Assembly: GCA_963921825.1 (NCBI GenBank) | Contig: OY997596.1 | Location: 36,013,932 to 36,077,931 of the forward strand | Direction: 5' to 3' | Length of the DNA: 64,000 bases | Origin: Erodium maritimum | Lineage: Eukaryota > Streptophyta > Magnoliopsida > Geraniales > Geraniaceae | Part shown: one piece after another, positions 35,226 to 46,117 of the stretch | How positions within the stretch are numbered: position 1 is the stretch's first letter | How the letters are laid out: each line of letters starts with the position of its first letter | Notes under the pieces: generated by a model | The model's input: the letters and a program-made list of their open reading frames with translations, nothing else | Told to the model about the DNA's origin: nothing | Databases searched by the model: none | Translations under genes and position numbers: made by a program

Positions 35226-37680
35226 TTAAAGCGAACACGCTCCATTTGACTCGATCTCAGGGAATGCTCGATTAAAACTCACAAGCGAGGGATCCGCGGT
35301 GTACTTCCGCAGTTGGGAACATGGAAGACGATAGGCAACGACTCCAACTCTTCCCAAAGCCTCAAAAGGTCTGGTAAACCGCAGGGCTAACTTGCCTCCG
35401 ACACGGTTGAACCGCACTAGGCCCTTCTTCGGACTCACCCTCAGAAGTACATGATCACCAACCGAAAAATCAAGAGGTCGAAGTCGCCTATCTGCATAAC
35501 TCTTCCGTCGGCTCTGCGCGGTCTTTAACCATTCCGAAACAACGCAACCTTCGCTTAAACGTTCTTCACTCTTTCATGCTAGTTACCCAAACGCCATACT
35601 TGGCGGTGAAAAACGACCTTACTCCACAGTTCACAATTTCAACAAGCAACAAAACATACCATAACTCAAAGAATCATCGAGCACTTACAACAAGTCGAAT
35701 AGCACCCAAACACTATGGAATACCAGGTAGCGGTCTAGATATCCTATACCGGAATCCTACCTCGGTATAGACATTGTACCGTCACAGACACATCGACTAG
35801 ATACTCTATACCGGAATCTCCCGTCGGTCATAGGTATCGTACCAGAACATTTCGTAAAGCGAACAGAAGTCGGAACTACACGCAGACGTAACTTCTCAGT
35901 TTCCTCCTTAATAACTGTTACAGAGACAATTCACACCAGACTCAAACACTGTCATGTCATGACCAACCACAAACAATTATACAAGAAATTAATACACAAA
36001 TGCATTCATCAAGACAAAGGATCTCATGATCACTGCACGGTTCAGAACAACCGCTCAGTTTACCATATCCAGTGGAACGGTAGGCGCACCTCAATAAGGA
36101 AAATAACACACAAACCAGACACTACTTTCACCACACCTGACAGTAAGTAACACACACTCAAGATTGATCATCGAAGGTTATCAAACCTGTGACATTCCTC
36201 TTACCGTTGACACTTGTTAACAACTACCGACCAACCAACTTGTAAGTCGTTTCATCCAAATCACCACGTCAATGAGTACCCATCAATTATTGTAATCTCA
36301 AGGATTTGAACGGGTCAGAAAACTAGCGCGGTTTCTTCAATTGCCTCTCGAACAACCCAGAACCAATAACGTTGTACTCTTAACTCTCCCTATGTCCTAC
36401 ATGGCACAAGACCCGACCTACCATACAGTGCTTCGTTCGGTGCCATCTTGTTACTGGCCTGGAAGCTTGTGGTAGTTGTACTCGGCTAACTGTTTTCGGA
36501 TCCCAACGTGAGGTGCTCTCACTTCTATGGCGTACACTTAACGGTTGTACTAGTCGTCGTGGGAGCTGACGTTCATCCTTCCCTAGCTAACAAAGATACG
36601 TCTTGATACTAACTCGGTTCTCGTTCTCCACATTCTGGTTCGCTGGGAATGTCGCCTGATGTCGTTGTATCTCTCGATGCTAACCATCTGCATAGTGCGA
36701 CATGAAAGATGTGACTCTTGCAACACGTCTTCTTCACTGCTATGTGGCACGAACTCTCTCCTCGATCCGCTACAAGCTCAGGATCTACGGCGACGTCGTT
36801 GTTGACCACCTTCTTCTAAAACTCTATCGTGTCGGCACTGAGTATTGGGTCTTCATCTTGATTCGGTCCAGCTTCCGGTTTTCTTCATGCCTCCTCAGCG
36901 CTCCGCTCCTCTCCTTCTTGAAGCGTGCTGCAATCTTCACGGCGATGCGCTCGGACAGGTATCCCTTCTCTCTGGCCCTCCGGATTGACGTTCGGTTTGG
37001 TCAACCCTGCTGGCACGAATCTGCATGGTTCAAGGATGTTGTCATCGTCTCTGGCTTCAGGTCAATTCCGATGCCAACCTCGAGAACTGGGGGCAATCCG
37101 ATCGGCTCCTCTGGAAAGAACGTAGGGAAACACACTCTACTCTAATCTCACACGCACGACACACACTAGTCCATCTCTTTGCCTGCTAACCGGGGTATCA
37201 AGCCATCAAGGTCGTCTTAAAGGTTCGATTATTAAGACTTAAATCTTCCAGCAGGGGTAGAAGAAGCTGGAGATTGCGACGCCTACGGGTTATGGGCCCA
37301 CCATGCTTCCGCTGCGCCACTCTGATTTTATCGCCACTCGGTCATCTCCGGTGATCGGTCGGACTGTTTACAGATCATTGCTGCAGGCCCTTCACTGCTC
37401 GGCATTCGTTGCTGATAACACTCGATGAACGCCTTATGGTTCACAATTCGGTTCTTGAAACTCGATCAACACGCTCGAAGAAGGAAAAGAAACTTTCAGT
37501 ACGACAAGGTTCTTAAGAACGAGACGGTCTGTTACTCCACTTTAAAACTCACACTGACACTAGTCGATACCACCTCACCTCCAATCGGCGTGTTAAGGTA
37601 CGGGTGGGCTTAACAGTTTTAAAGTTTCGCTTCAACATAAAGCAATCACGAAACAGAACAAACAAGCGTAAACCTCACGT
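35226..37680 (-). pseudogene. Gypsy pol remnant, mostly lost
   Basis: Only the last part is convincing: RRKSYADRRLRPLDFSVGDH (about 35520-35461), then VLLRVSPKKGLVRFN and LALRFTRPFEALGRVGVVAY, ending LRKYTADPSLV. This is the integrase C-terminal 'GPF'-type region that precedes a Gypsy stop, here with RPF for GPF. Near 37115-37050 a trace of the RT entry (FFPEEPIGLPP...GIDLKP) is visible. Protease, RT catalytic core, RNase H and integrase DDE core were not found. 35570-36600 looks non-coding and holds 'ataccggaat' motifs like those in the LTR. The element is non-autonomous. Confidence 0.65.
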
Positions 37681-37689
37681 GTCAGCAAA

Positions 37690-39187
37690 CACGATAACCG
37701 AAACTTAAATAGTAAACAAGTACTCTAAGCGATCTCAAGATCGGAATCATGTCCCTCAGCTCGTGGCCCGGCAATCGCGTACACTCAGCCCTGCTGAATC
37801 GGAGGCCCCCCTCTCGGTGGTGGTGGAAGAATCTGCTGTAGTGGGGCCCTCGGCTGCTGTCTCTGATCTGGCGCTCCTGCTGCCTGTCACGTGGCTCTCG
37901 TAGCCTGAGCCTGACGCTGGCGGAAAGGAGGTGCCTGGCCTGTCTGCTCCTGTTGTGGTCGTTGTACGGGTCCTCTTCCAAACCGGTCAGGACACACGGT
38001 AGAGATGTGTCCCAATCTTCCGTAGTGATAGCATGCCCTCTCAGCGGGACGCGACCTCTCCTCGACTCTCGTCGGACAACCTACGGAGCGTTCTTCAGAT
38101 CCACCACTCAACGGGCAGTCTCGGCCTAGATACCCCGATTGCCTGCACGAGGGGCAAAGCTGGGTCAACGGAGCAGGTCCAACAGACGCTACTGCCCCAA
38201 CCCGTCCTATCCCACCGGACTGGGCCTGTGACTGAAAGAATCCCGAGATCCTCTACCTCCTAGGATCGCGGCCCTCGGACGGCCTCAGGAAGCCACTCGG
38301 CCTCGGCCTGATCTCCCGCGCTCTTGCGGTCTCCCGAAAATGCCTCTCCACAACTAGCGCCTGATCCACCAGTGCGGAATAGTCCTCAGACCTGAAAGAA
38401 ATGACTCGATTCGCGATACACGGAATGAGTCCTCTCTCAAAACGTCTACATCGGCTCTCCTCGGTCCGCACCATCTCTGGTGCGAAGCGAGACAAGGATG
38501 TGAACCTCGCCTCGTACTCAGAGAGGGTCATCCCTCTCTAACGCAGATCTAAGAACTGGTGGTGCCGGTCATCTCGAACAGATCGAGGGAAATACTGCTC
38601 CAGGAACAATATGCTGAACAACTGAAAATCATCTCCAACCCTGGTCTGCACATGCTGCCACCAGTAGTATGCCTCCCCCTCAAGTTGAAAGGTCGCGAAA
38701 GATACTCTCAAACGACCTTCGGATATCCCAGAAGTATCAAGATTACGGGTGATCCGCTCAAGCCACCCCGCGGCTGCCTCGGGGTCTGACCCCCAGGAAT
38801 AGACTGGCGTGCCCAGTCTGCGAAAATCTCTGAGAGCCTGAGCAGTATAATTGTCGGCCTAACGACAACAGCTGTAGTGGCAACGAGCACGGCCTCAGGT
38901 GCCGGTGTTGCATTCTCCCGCTGTGCGCTGATCGCTGCAAGGACTGCGCAAACCACCTCCTCCAAAGGGGTTGCCTGGGTTGGCTCTGCGACCGTAGTAA
39001 CTTCGGGTGGTAACTCTGAAGGCTCAGCCTCATCTCTTTGGTGCTCTACCGAAGTAGCACCCTGGGCGTTCGGTGCCCCTACCTGCTCAATGGCAGGTGG
39101 CTGCCCCTGGCCCCCAGCTGGGCGACTCCTAGTGCCCCTCAGAATGTAGACGCGAGCCATGTCGTATACCCACTGCACGGATAACAT
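37690..39187 (-). pseudogene. Gypsy gag polyprotein, broken
   Basis: Reading leftwards: the start region MARVYILRGTRSRPAGG (about 39160), a Gln/Ala/Pro-rich stretch, then an unclear part 38800-38540. The retrotransposon gag core is at 38531-38253 (MTLSEYEARFTSLSRFAPEM, CRRFERGLIPCIANRV, YSALVDQALVVERHF). It is followed by zinc-knuckle remnants at 38168-37990. Both knuckles have lost a ligand: CPSCRQSGYLGRDC has Tyr for His, and CYHYGRLGHISTVC has Tyr for the second Cys. Gag would pack element RNA into particles. Frameshifts at about 38540 and 38250, plus the lost ligands, mark it as inactive. Confidence 0.8.
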
Positions 39188-40254
39188 ACACGTTCAGTTT
39201 CTCAAGTTTCGAATAAAGTAGTTTGTTTAAAGCAAAAACGTTCACGCGCGTTTCACAAGGGTCATACTCGGGCCAACAGATACTTAAGCTTAGTAAAGTA
39301 ACATATAATACTTCATATAAGCTGAGAAGTCCGCACACTTATGCGTCTCACAAAAACAATTCACACAGTTCAACCAACTCCCGCAGGAGGCACAACTTCA
39401 AACAAGTCACCACAACATACCGGACCGGCATACGTTATTCCCATAGCATGGGGCACAAGATCACAATCCCAACGATCTCCGAAATCTTAGCGTTATTTCA
39501 GATTCTTAGGTTTCCATCACTTTTCTCCTTCCATCACAACATTCATGTCGATCTCGCGTCGTCACAACCCGATTCAGGCGTCCCCGAATCTTTTTGTAAC
39601 CACTTGACATCCCCCTATCATGCTCGACTACAGTGGCGCCCCTGAGTCAACCCGTGATAGTATAAACATTTCAGTTTTGCAGAAATTCCGGCATGACCCA
39701 TTCGTATATTCCATTAACCATCCGCTTAAGCGGGACATTCAAGAACAAAGCCATACAAGCATTCAGCACGACATAACATCCAACAGAACAACGCAAGTAC
39801 ACACTACCGCAAACAGCGTACGTACACAACTCGGGTCTGGGTAATTACTCGATTACCACCCGGCCAAGCCAACTTTTCAATTCCACCAATCATTCAATCA
39901 ACGGCCGACCAACGCGACAATCCAATAACGACCGATTAAACAAGACAATCATGTCATAACCAACTCGAGCATCGCTCGTTAAACCAACCTCGATCTCAAC
40001 CGATCGGCATCACAGATCAGCTAGGGTTCACAGCAAAACACCGACTAAGGCACGATTCGAGCAAGATAGATAACGTAACATAAAGAAGGCAAGACTTAAA
40101 CAAACTACTTCAACCACGAGACTCTTGTCGTTTCGACTCTACGCATAGGATATTCCCGACTTGCGTCACCGAGCACAACGACTTAACCACCTAACTCTAC
40201 CCACCTAGTTGACGTACGGTCCGAGGTTTTGAAAACAATTTCAAAATGAAACCA
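39188..40254 (-). other. Gypsy leader between PBS and gag
   Basis: About 1.07 kb of element leader. It has no sustained frame in element sense. Plus-strand frames here (39223-39844) are accidental. Confidence 0.5.
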
Positions 40255-40267
40255 GACTCTGATACCA
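40255..40267 (-). other. Primer-binding site, initiator tRNA-Met type
   Basis: TGGTATCAGAGTC on the minus strand, 3 nt after the end of the 5' LTR. It is the standard Copia/Gypsy primer site and fixes both the element's orientation and which LTR is 5'. Confidence 0.9.
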
Positions 40268-40270
40268 AAT

Positions 40271-43167
40271 TGTCACGCCCCAAATCCGGTTTTGACCAGA
40301 CTCGAGACGTGAACTTAAAAGATTAATAATTAAAGCAAGTTAAAAGGAATAAAGTTTAAATTAATAATAACTTGTAGCCATAAACGATAAAAGAGTCAAC
40401 AAAAGAGTCAACAGCTCAAAATACAAAAAGACAGGTTTAATACAAAAAACGATGAAGTACGTCTTTAACATATCAAACCCGGACCCTCAACGAGCCCCCG
40501 AGTTCTGAGATATCCTCTAGGCCTACTCAGCACCGAAACCTGTAAACAACAGTAAACATAAAGGGGGTGAGCTTTCGCTCAGTAGGAAAAAGTAGTAAGT
40601 AATGAAAGGGCCCCAGCTTTTACAACAAAAGTCAAGATTAGGATCATTAGCACAACGCGCCAAAATCTGAGATTGATAATAAGTATAAGGCTTAAAAAAA
40701 TAGTAACTCAAAGGAAATTAACGGGAGAAAAGTTTATCCACCAATAGAAATAACTAACAAACGATCCACGGGGACAAGATAGTTTAATCAACAAAGGGAA
40801 CAACTAACAAGACACACGAATACCAAAAGATAGATAAACAAAACTGCAAGACTCCGGTCCACACACGGACCAATACAACATAACGGAAAGCCCCTCGCTC
40901 CAGAGGTTACGCATACATCGGGACTCCCGGAAATATCCCCACGGGACACATAAAACATCGGGGCTCTCAGAAACGTCCCCAAAGGAACATAAGTCATCGG
41001 GGTGCGGCAAATAATATAATAAAATATATCATACCGGAAACGCACATCGGCCTAGATATTTTCCTGGAAACATCCCTCGGGGCACACAATAACACGTCAT
41101 ACCGGAAACGCACATCGGCCTAGATGTCTTCCCGGAAACACACTTCGGAGATGCAATCATATACCATACCGGAAACACACCTCGGGGATGCAATCAGGGT
41201 GCACAAACAACACCACACAATGGCATAGCAAACACAATATAACAACTCGTAATGTCGACCAAGTTTACCACAACACGTCACATAGAATTCATGTCAATAC
41301 TCACGCTTACCAGTATGACTTACCAACCACGTTCATCGGTCTATCACTCACCTGATCATACCACATGGCACAATCACATCACATTCAAGCATTCATTCAA
41401 TCAATCATAACACGAATCGATCATTCATTCACTCAATCAATCATAACACGGATCATTCATTCATTCAATCAATCATCATCATTTATCTAGTTTAGTACGA
41501 CTTTTATATTAACCTAAAGACGAAACATGCATAGGCATTCGATTCAAATGAACACAATCACAATCAATCCTAAGGCTCGACATGGCCATTCTACCAACAC
41601 GACAATTTCCCAGAGTATTGAAAGCGGTTATCTAGTGAATCACATCCTATATGCATACTAAACTCGTCCGGTTATTTATATAATTAAAAGAGACTATTCT
41701 AGTGAATCACATCCTATATGCGTACTAGGACCTTTCCGGTTATTATTATCCTAAAGGTATACTATTAACGTTCATAATTTAGGCGAGTGGTTTAGTACTT
41801 CTCCCTACCTTAAGAAGAACCCACAGCTACGCCTCCTAGCTGCTGACGTCCAGGCCTAAGTCTGGTCTTCTCGGGCGAAGTCAAAGTCTGGGCTTAATAG
41901 GTAAAGTTCAATATCAGTCCCAGTCCCGGTCCAGATAGGGTAGTCCTCTAATTCACCAAATTTGTCATTTAATTTAACCGTCAAGTCCTTGAATTTATCT
42001 GATTTTAGTCCAAATATTTAATTAATAAATTTAATTAAAACTGTCCGACCTGGCCGACCCAAGTCCGACCCGAACACGGCCCGAATCTGAAAGCCAGATC
42101 CAGAACTGACCCGGATCCGAGTCCAGACCAGAACCGAGCCCGACCCAGACCCGGATCCAGACCCGAGTCCAGACCCAAGTCCAGGATCCAGGCCCAAGCC
42201 CGATCCAAGTCTAGGCCCAGACCCGAGTTGGGGCCCAAACCTGGTTCTGGCCCAAGTCCGGTCCGAGGCCTAGGCCCGTGTCTCTTGTCTGGCCCAAGGC
42301 CCGTGTTCTCAGGCCTGAGCTGTGAACGGCGGCGAGGCGATGGGTAGGGTTCCGGCGAAGAGAGTGCGGCGGCGGGGGAGGCTCGGAGTGTGTTCTCGTT
42401 CCCGGCAACGACGTCAAGAAGTCTGGTGCGAAGAGGGGAGGTCGTCAGGGCATGAGACAAGCCTCTCCGTCCAGATCTGACGGCCAGAGGAGCTCGCCGG
42501 AGCGAGAACTCCAGATCTGAAGCCCGAGGGTTCTGGCGACCCTTTCCCACTAAGCTCGGCCATCACTGGCGCGTGCGCGAGCGATTTCGGGGAAGGGTTG
42601 GACGGGGGAAGTAAATAGGTCGAGAGAGAAGCTCACCGGCACTGGGCTTCACGATTCTGGTGCGGCGAGGTTCGAACGAGGAAGGGGCGGCGGCGTTCGC
42701 TTCGATTCAGCGAGGAAGAAGAAGGGAGAAGGAGGGGGGGGGGGGGGTTCTGGGTTCTGGTGTTGTGTGGTCGTGGGTGGAAGCAGTAAAAGAAGACGGA
42801 GAAGAAGAGGGAGGAGGAGGTCGGAGAAGGGCGGCGGCGTTACTGGATCAGGTTCGCGAGAAAGAGGAAACGAGAGGAAGAAGATGCTTTGGAAAGCGTG
42901 CGAGTGAATGAGGAGCTGAGGCGTCGCGAGTTTAGGGTTAGTCACATGGGTTTGGGCCAAGCGCGAAAATGGGTTCGGTCATGGCTTGGGCCGGTCTATG
43001 ACCGGCCTGGTCCAGCCCACTCCTCTTTTGTTTTTTTTTTGTTTTTTTATTTCTTTTCTTTTCTTTTTCTTTTGCAATCGATCCAATTTTCAACTCGATT
43101 TCCAACCACGATGTTTCAGGTCGACATAATTAATACTTAAATCTTTTAAACCGGGGCGGTCTTTACA
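40271..43167 (-). repeat. 5' LTR of the Gypsy element
   Basis: In element sense it begins TGTAAAGACCGCCCCGG (43167) and ends GGATTTGGGGCGTGACA (40271). Compared with the other LTR it has a short extra copy of 'aaaagagtcaac' near 40390-40410, scattered substitutions, and a G-run at about 42734-42747. It also carries the hairpin at 40568-40581. Confidence 0.9.
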
Positions 43168-43172
43168 AGCCC

Positions 43173-44481
43173 CTTGGATCAAAGTACCACATTTCGGGTC
43201 ATGGATCCACTGAGACTGGAATCTGAATTTACGTGGATCCCGGCGGACTACATGCCTGGCTAGTGAAAGTAAGACCGGCCAGTGATCCGATATAGTGACC
43301 CCCGTATTACAAAAATGAAAGTCTGGGAGGGAGGAGAACCAGGCATCCGAGACCAGCGCCCTGTCTAGCCTGGACTGGATTCGTGCGTCATGTCGCCTCC
43401 CCCTGAACCAGGTAAACCGATGACCAGCCATCGGGACATCCCCAAGTCGCAGATCGCTTATAATCGAACATAAATCGTCCATAAGGCTCATCGGATACGC
43501 CTCACCGACGTCTCATCCGAATTATAATCCCATTACAGTCACCGATCATGATCCAATTGGGCCTCATGGGAGAGTGGAAACTGCGAATTAAGTCCCAAGT
43601 AATGTGACGTCGATCCTTATGTGGTTCCCCGTAAACTCTTGTGAGGCGAATATCTTCCTATCCCGGAGCCGAAAGATCCACATCAATGTACCAGGCGAGG
43701 ATGATCGGGGATGCACAGAGACACCCGCGACCCAAAACAAAGCCAATCCACGCTGACTCGGAGTATCCCGGGTCCCTCTAACGTAAGGGACACATATATG
43801 CTTTTGGAAACCCAGGGACCGAGACAAAATCGAGCAACCCTGGGTATCTAGCAGGGACTCGGACAGAAACAGTAGATGAGGCTGATGATCCCGTAGGAGA
43901 TATCGGAGTTGTTGCTTATGGAGCCCCGTTCCCATTCCCCAAAAATTCCATGCCAGAGTCCTAAGATCCTATTTGACTTGTGGAGACGAAAGCCCTTGAC
44001 CCGGGTCCCAATTCCTATGACGGGAAGGAAGCCCCGGTGACAACGACGGTGGTAATGACAGCCGAGATGGAGACGGATATTGACCCCCCAATATCCCTTG
44101 CGAGGCTATCTCGTCCAAGCCCCCGCTCAGTCGTGGGGATTAGGGCGCATGATTAGGCAGCGACAGGACCAATCGCGCCTCTGGGTCCGGCCTCTCGACA
44201 AAAATCGAGGAAGAGGAACCCGTTCCGATCAAGGAGCCTGAAGAGGGCGACGCTAGAGATATCGGACCAGGACTTCCCGGGGATGAACCCTGCTAGATAA
44301 GACGGCGTCTATATCGACAACGCCAAGTCAAAGCGAAAAGGGCCTGAGACGGAATGTCATACACACCAGGGGTAGGCAACAGCGGTGGAGATAGGGAAGG
44401 ATCCTCCTGACCTGGAGACGGAGGAGGAGGGCCGAAACAGTGCCGAGAGACAGGAGATGACCCATGGCCGCGGTCAGACAT
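43173..44481 (-). pseudogene. LINE ORF2 N-extension and endonuclease
   Basis: Starts MSDRGHGSSPVSRHCFGPPP at 44481, parallel to MSGRCHVSSPSSQHSSRPLP in the sister LINE. The endonuclease runs over 43935-43168: MGTGLHKQQLRYLLRDHQPH, LFLSESLLDTQG, then after a break DVPMAGHRFTWFRGRRHDAR and SRLDRALVSDAWFSS. The catalytic GDFN box reads GDCN here (43545-43534 region), a substitution in the conserved motif. Several frameshifts are present. Confidence 0.78.
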
Positions 44482-44690
44482 CGAAACCCTAGCATAAATT
44501 TGGTTGTTAGTGAAGAGTATTATAGTCATTTTAACTATTTTGGATGGAAAATCATACGGAAAGTTAACGGTGGGTACTAAAATGAAATTAATGAAAGTTT
44601 AAGGTATTGAGGTGACACAAAAAAGATTTAGGGTACTTTAAATGAAATATGAAATATTTAGGATACTAAGGTAGAATTACACCTAATTTG

Positions 44691-44935
44691 AAATAGTGAA
44701 AAATATTTAAAATGATGAACATGAATTCATAAATGTTTCATTATAGTTAATATATTGTTTCATGGTTTCGAAAAAAAAAACAATTTCACTATTTTTGACA
44801 GAATTTTATAGAAAATGTTTCATACTTTGAAATAGTGAAAAATGTTTAAAATGACATGAAGTCATAAATGTTTCATTATATTTAACATGTTGTTTCAAAC
44901 CAATTAAAAATAAATGTTTCATAATAAGAAATTTA
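44691..44935. repeat. Direct repeat, ~70-bp block with ~139-bp period
   Basis: The block 'gaaatagtgaaaaat.tttaaaatga' followed by 'cataaatgtttcattata' occurs at about 44691-44762 and again at about 44829-44900. The left part of a further unit (ttttataaaaaaaatgtttc) is at 28845-28864, on the far side of the Mutator-like insertion. The repeat therefore pre-dates that insertion. Confidence 0.75.
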
Positions 44936-45445
44936 ATGTTTCATTATCCGAAATTCTATCTCAGCAATTCATATATAGCAATCCAATGATCAGAAACAGT
45001 TTTCATTTTATATTGTGGCAACACCAGGAACTAACTATTGTAAGAATGCAGCGTTCAAAAAATAACTATATACTAGTTAATCGATCAAATTAACAAATTA
45101 GACTTACGGTAATTGTTAGAAAGTAACATTTTCCGTTAGAAATGATAGAGATCATTAGATAAAACTCCAAGAACTAACTGCCATATGACTATTTTAACTC
45201 AAAAACTAATTGTAGACTTGTTAGGTTTTTTCAACGTTTTCCGTCATTTCTAACGGAAAGAGTTAGTTTGCGTAATTACCTTAAGTGTACCGTATGAATG
45301 TGCTAATCAGATAGTTTTTTTTCAATAGTTAAATAATCGTCTGTTCTTGGACTTTTTCCTTTTATATTTGGGAAAATGACAAATACATACCCTTAAGTTA
45401 TCACGTTTCTTTGATACCTACCCTCATGTTTTTTGGATCCAATAT
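44936..45445. other. AT-rich spacer with an inverted repeat
   Basis: No gene. 45111-45153 and 45227-45285 are inverted copies of a ~40-bp block (shared core 'tttccgttagaaatga'), likely a small MITE or foldback remnant. From 45370 the text 'gggaaaatgacaaatacatac' resembles a Mutator-type end, but no partner was found. Confidence 0.45.
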
Positions 45446-46023
45446 CTACCCTCGGATGTACCCCTCTCTGAGTAATCGGTTCATGTCCTCTGTTGTGGGT
45501 GAATGCTCGTATTCAGCCCCGAAAACCTCGATGAGGGACTTACAAAATCTGTCTAAACATCCGAGTATTGTACTTACCCCAATGCGAAAGGTTTCGTCCA
45601 ACGAATAGGCCGAGCACCCATACGCAAGCGTCCGTATCGCGACAGTACATTTTAGGTCCGTTGATAACCCCATGCGTTCTACAACGACCAAATTCTGAGC
45701 GAAGTAAGCGTCATGATCCTTCACCTTGTCTATCACCTGTTCAAACAGTGGTCGGCACATACGAAACCGATGCCTACACATAGCGGGCCCATACAGGAAC
45801 TGGTCATCAAAATAATCCTTCATTAATTGCTCGTGTGCTTCGGGACGACCTCTAGGAATTTCCCGTCAGGCAGGTTCCCCACGTTCGATCCTCTGCCTCA
45901 CAGTGTTGATCCTTGGCATTATTCTCTGTATGCCTCTCTCAACCCTTCGTTGGAGTCGTTCTTCAAAATATCGCAATTTGCTGCCAACTCCTCATCGGAT
46001 GGGAGACCGTTACCGCCAGACAT
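45446..46023 (-). pseudogene. PIF/Harbinger transposase, N-terminal half
   Basis: From ATG at 46023 (MSGGNGLPSDEELAAN) a frameshift near 45950 leads to RIMPRINTVRQRIERGEPA, an in-frame TGA, then RGRPEAHEQLMKDYFDD. The frame 45823-45446 contains MCRHRFRMCRPLFEQVIDKV, RMGLSTDLKCTVAIRTLAYG and SLDETFRIGVSTILGCL. This is the conserved helical region before the DDE_4 nuclease of plant Harbinger transposases and domesticated relatives. The sequence stops after LLREGYIRG, before the first catalytic Asp, so no nuclease domain exists. A frameshift, a stop and the truncation make it a pseudogene. Confidence 0.85.
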
Positions 46024-46106
46024 TTTGTAGCGAGTTTGAGGGGAGAAATTTGATATCGAGTAAAGAGATGATAAGAGTGTTGGTGTGAAATGAGAATGGG
46101 GTTGAG

Positions 46107-46117
46107 GGTATTTATAG
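46107..46117 (-). promoter_or_regulatory. TATA box of the Harbinger-type gene
   Basis: CTATAAATACC on the minus strand, about 85 bp before the ATG at 46023, with a TC-rich leader between. The old promoter of the transposase gene. Confidence 0.6.

Larger units (their letters stand above)
32321..43167 (-). mobile_element. Gypsy-type LTR retrotransposon, 10.85 kb
   Basis: Two long direct repeats, 32321-35215 (2895 bp, 3' LTR) and 40271-43167 (2897 bp, 5' LTR), bound the element. Both start TGTCACGCCCC in plus coordinates. A 5-bp duplication AGCCC flanks the whole. A tRNA-Met type primer site lies beside the 5' LTR (40267-40255), so the element reads on the minus strand. It holds a broken gag (39187-37690) and an integrase C-terminus (about 35540-35230). 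In the first ~340 bp I count about 9 LTR substitutions, so insertion was not recent. LTR size, primer and integrase tail suggest a chromovirus of the Tekay/Del type; that is inference. Confidence 0.92.
29062..44492 (-). mobile_element. Near full-length ORF2 LINE, split by a Gypsy element
   Basis: Minus strand. Tail T-run 29062-29068 then 'agcgaaaggtgcataaatttt'. The 5' end is CTAGGGTTTCG just before ATG at 44481. Parts in sense order: N-extension and endonuclease (44481-43168), then after the Gypsy element the RT, zinc-binding tail and RNase H (32320-29057). The Gypsy duplication AGCCC (32316-32320, 43168-43172) rejoins to 'aagccccttgg', matching the same point in the sister LINE (27246-27256). 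LINE length is about 4.6 kb. No ORF1 precedes the ORF2-like frame. Confidence 0.85.
28873..44683. mobile_element. Mutator-like element split by a LINE
   Basis: The left end GAGATAATTCCACCTCAATA (28873) and the right end (reverse complement GGTGTAATTCTACCTTAGTA, from 44683) are inverted repeats. The match continues through 'cctaaatatt...tcattaa' for most of ~180 bp. A perfect 9-bp duplication TAATTTGAA flanks them (28864-28872 and 44684-44692). Without the LINE the element would be about 0.4 kb, a foldback or MITE-sized Mutator derivative. The arms share 'accctaaa' blocks with the foldback at 17294-19058. The former empty site is confirmed by the parallel text in the adjacent repeat unit (near 44826). 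Confidence 0.82.

Noticed and set aside
36702..37145. Plus-strand 147-aa frame
   Set aside because: It is antisense to the degenerate Gypsy pol region and resembles no protein I know.
37200..37600. Possible Gypsy protease between gag and RT
   Set aside because: I could not find the D-S/T-G active site in any minus frame; a profile search would be needed to decide.
42035..42550. 171-aa minus-strand open frame rich in Gly-Leu-Gly-Pro
   Set aside because: It lies in the LTR, is driven by a degenerate short repeat, and the other LTR has a shorter, diverged version. No protein family fits.
32321..43167. Two ~2.9-kb near-identical blocks looked at first like a segmental duplication
   Set aside because: Primer-binding site, gag between them, TG...CA type ends and the AGCCC target duplication show they are the LTR pair of one element.
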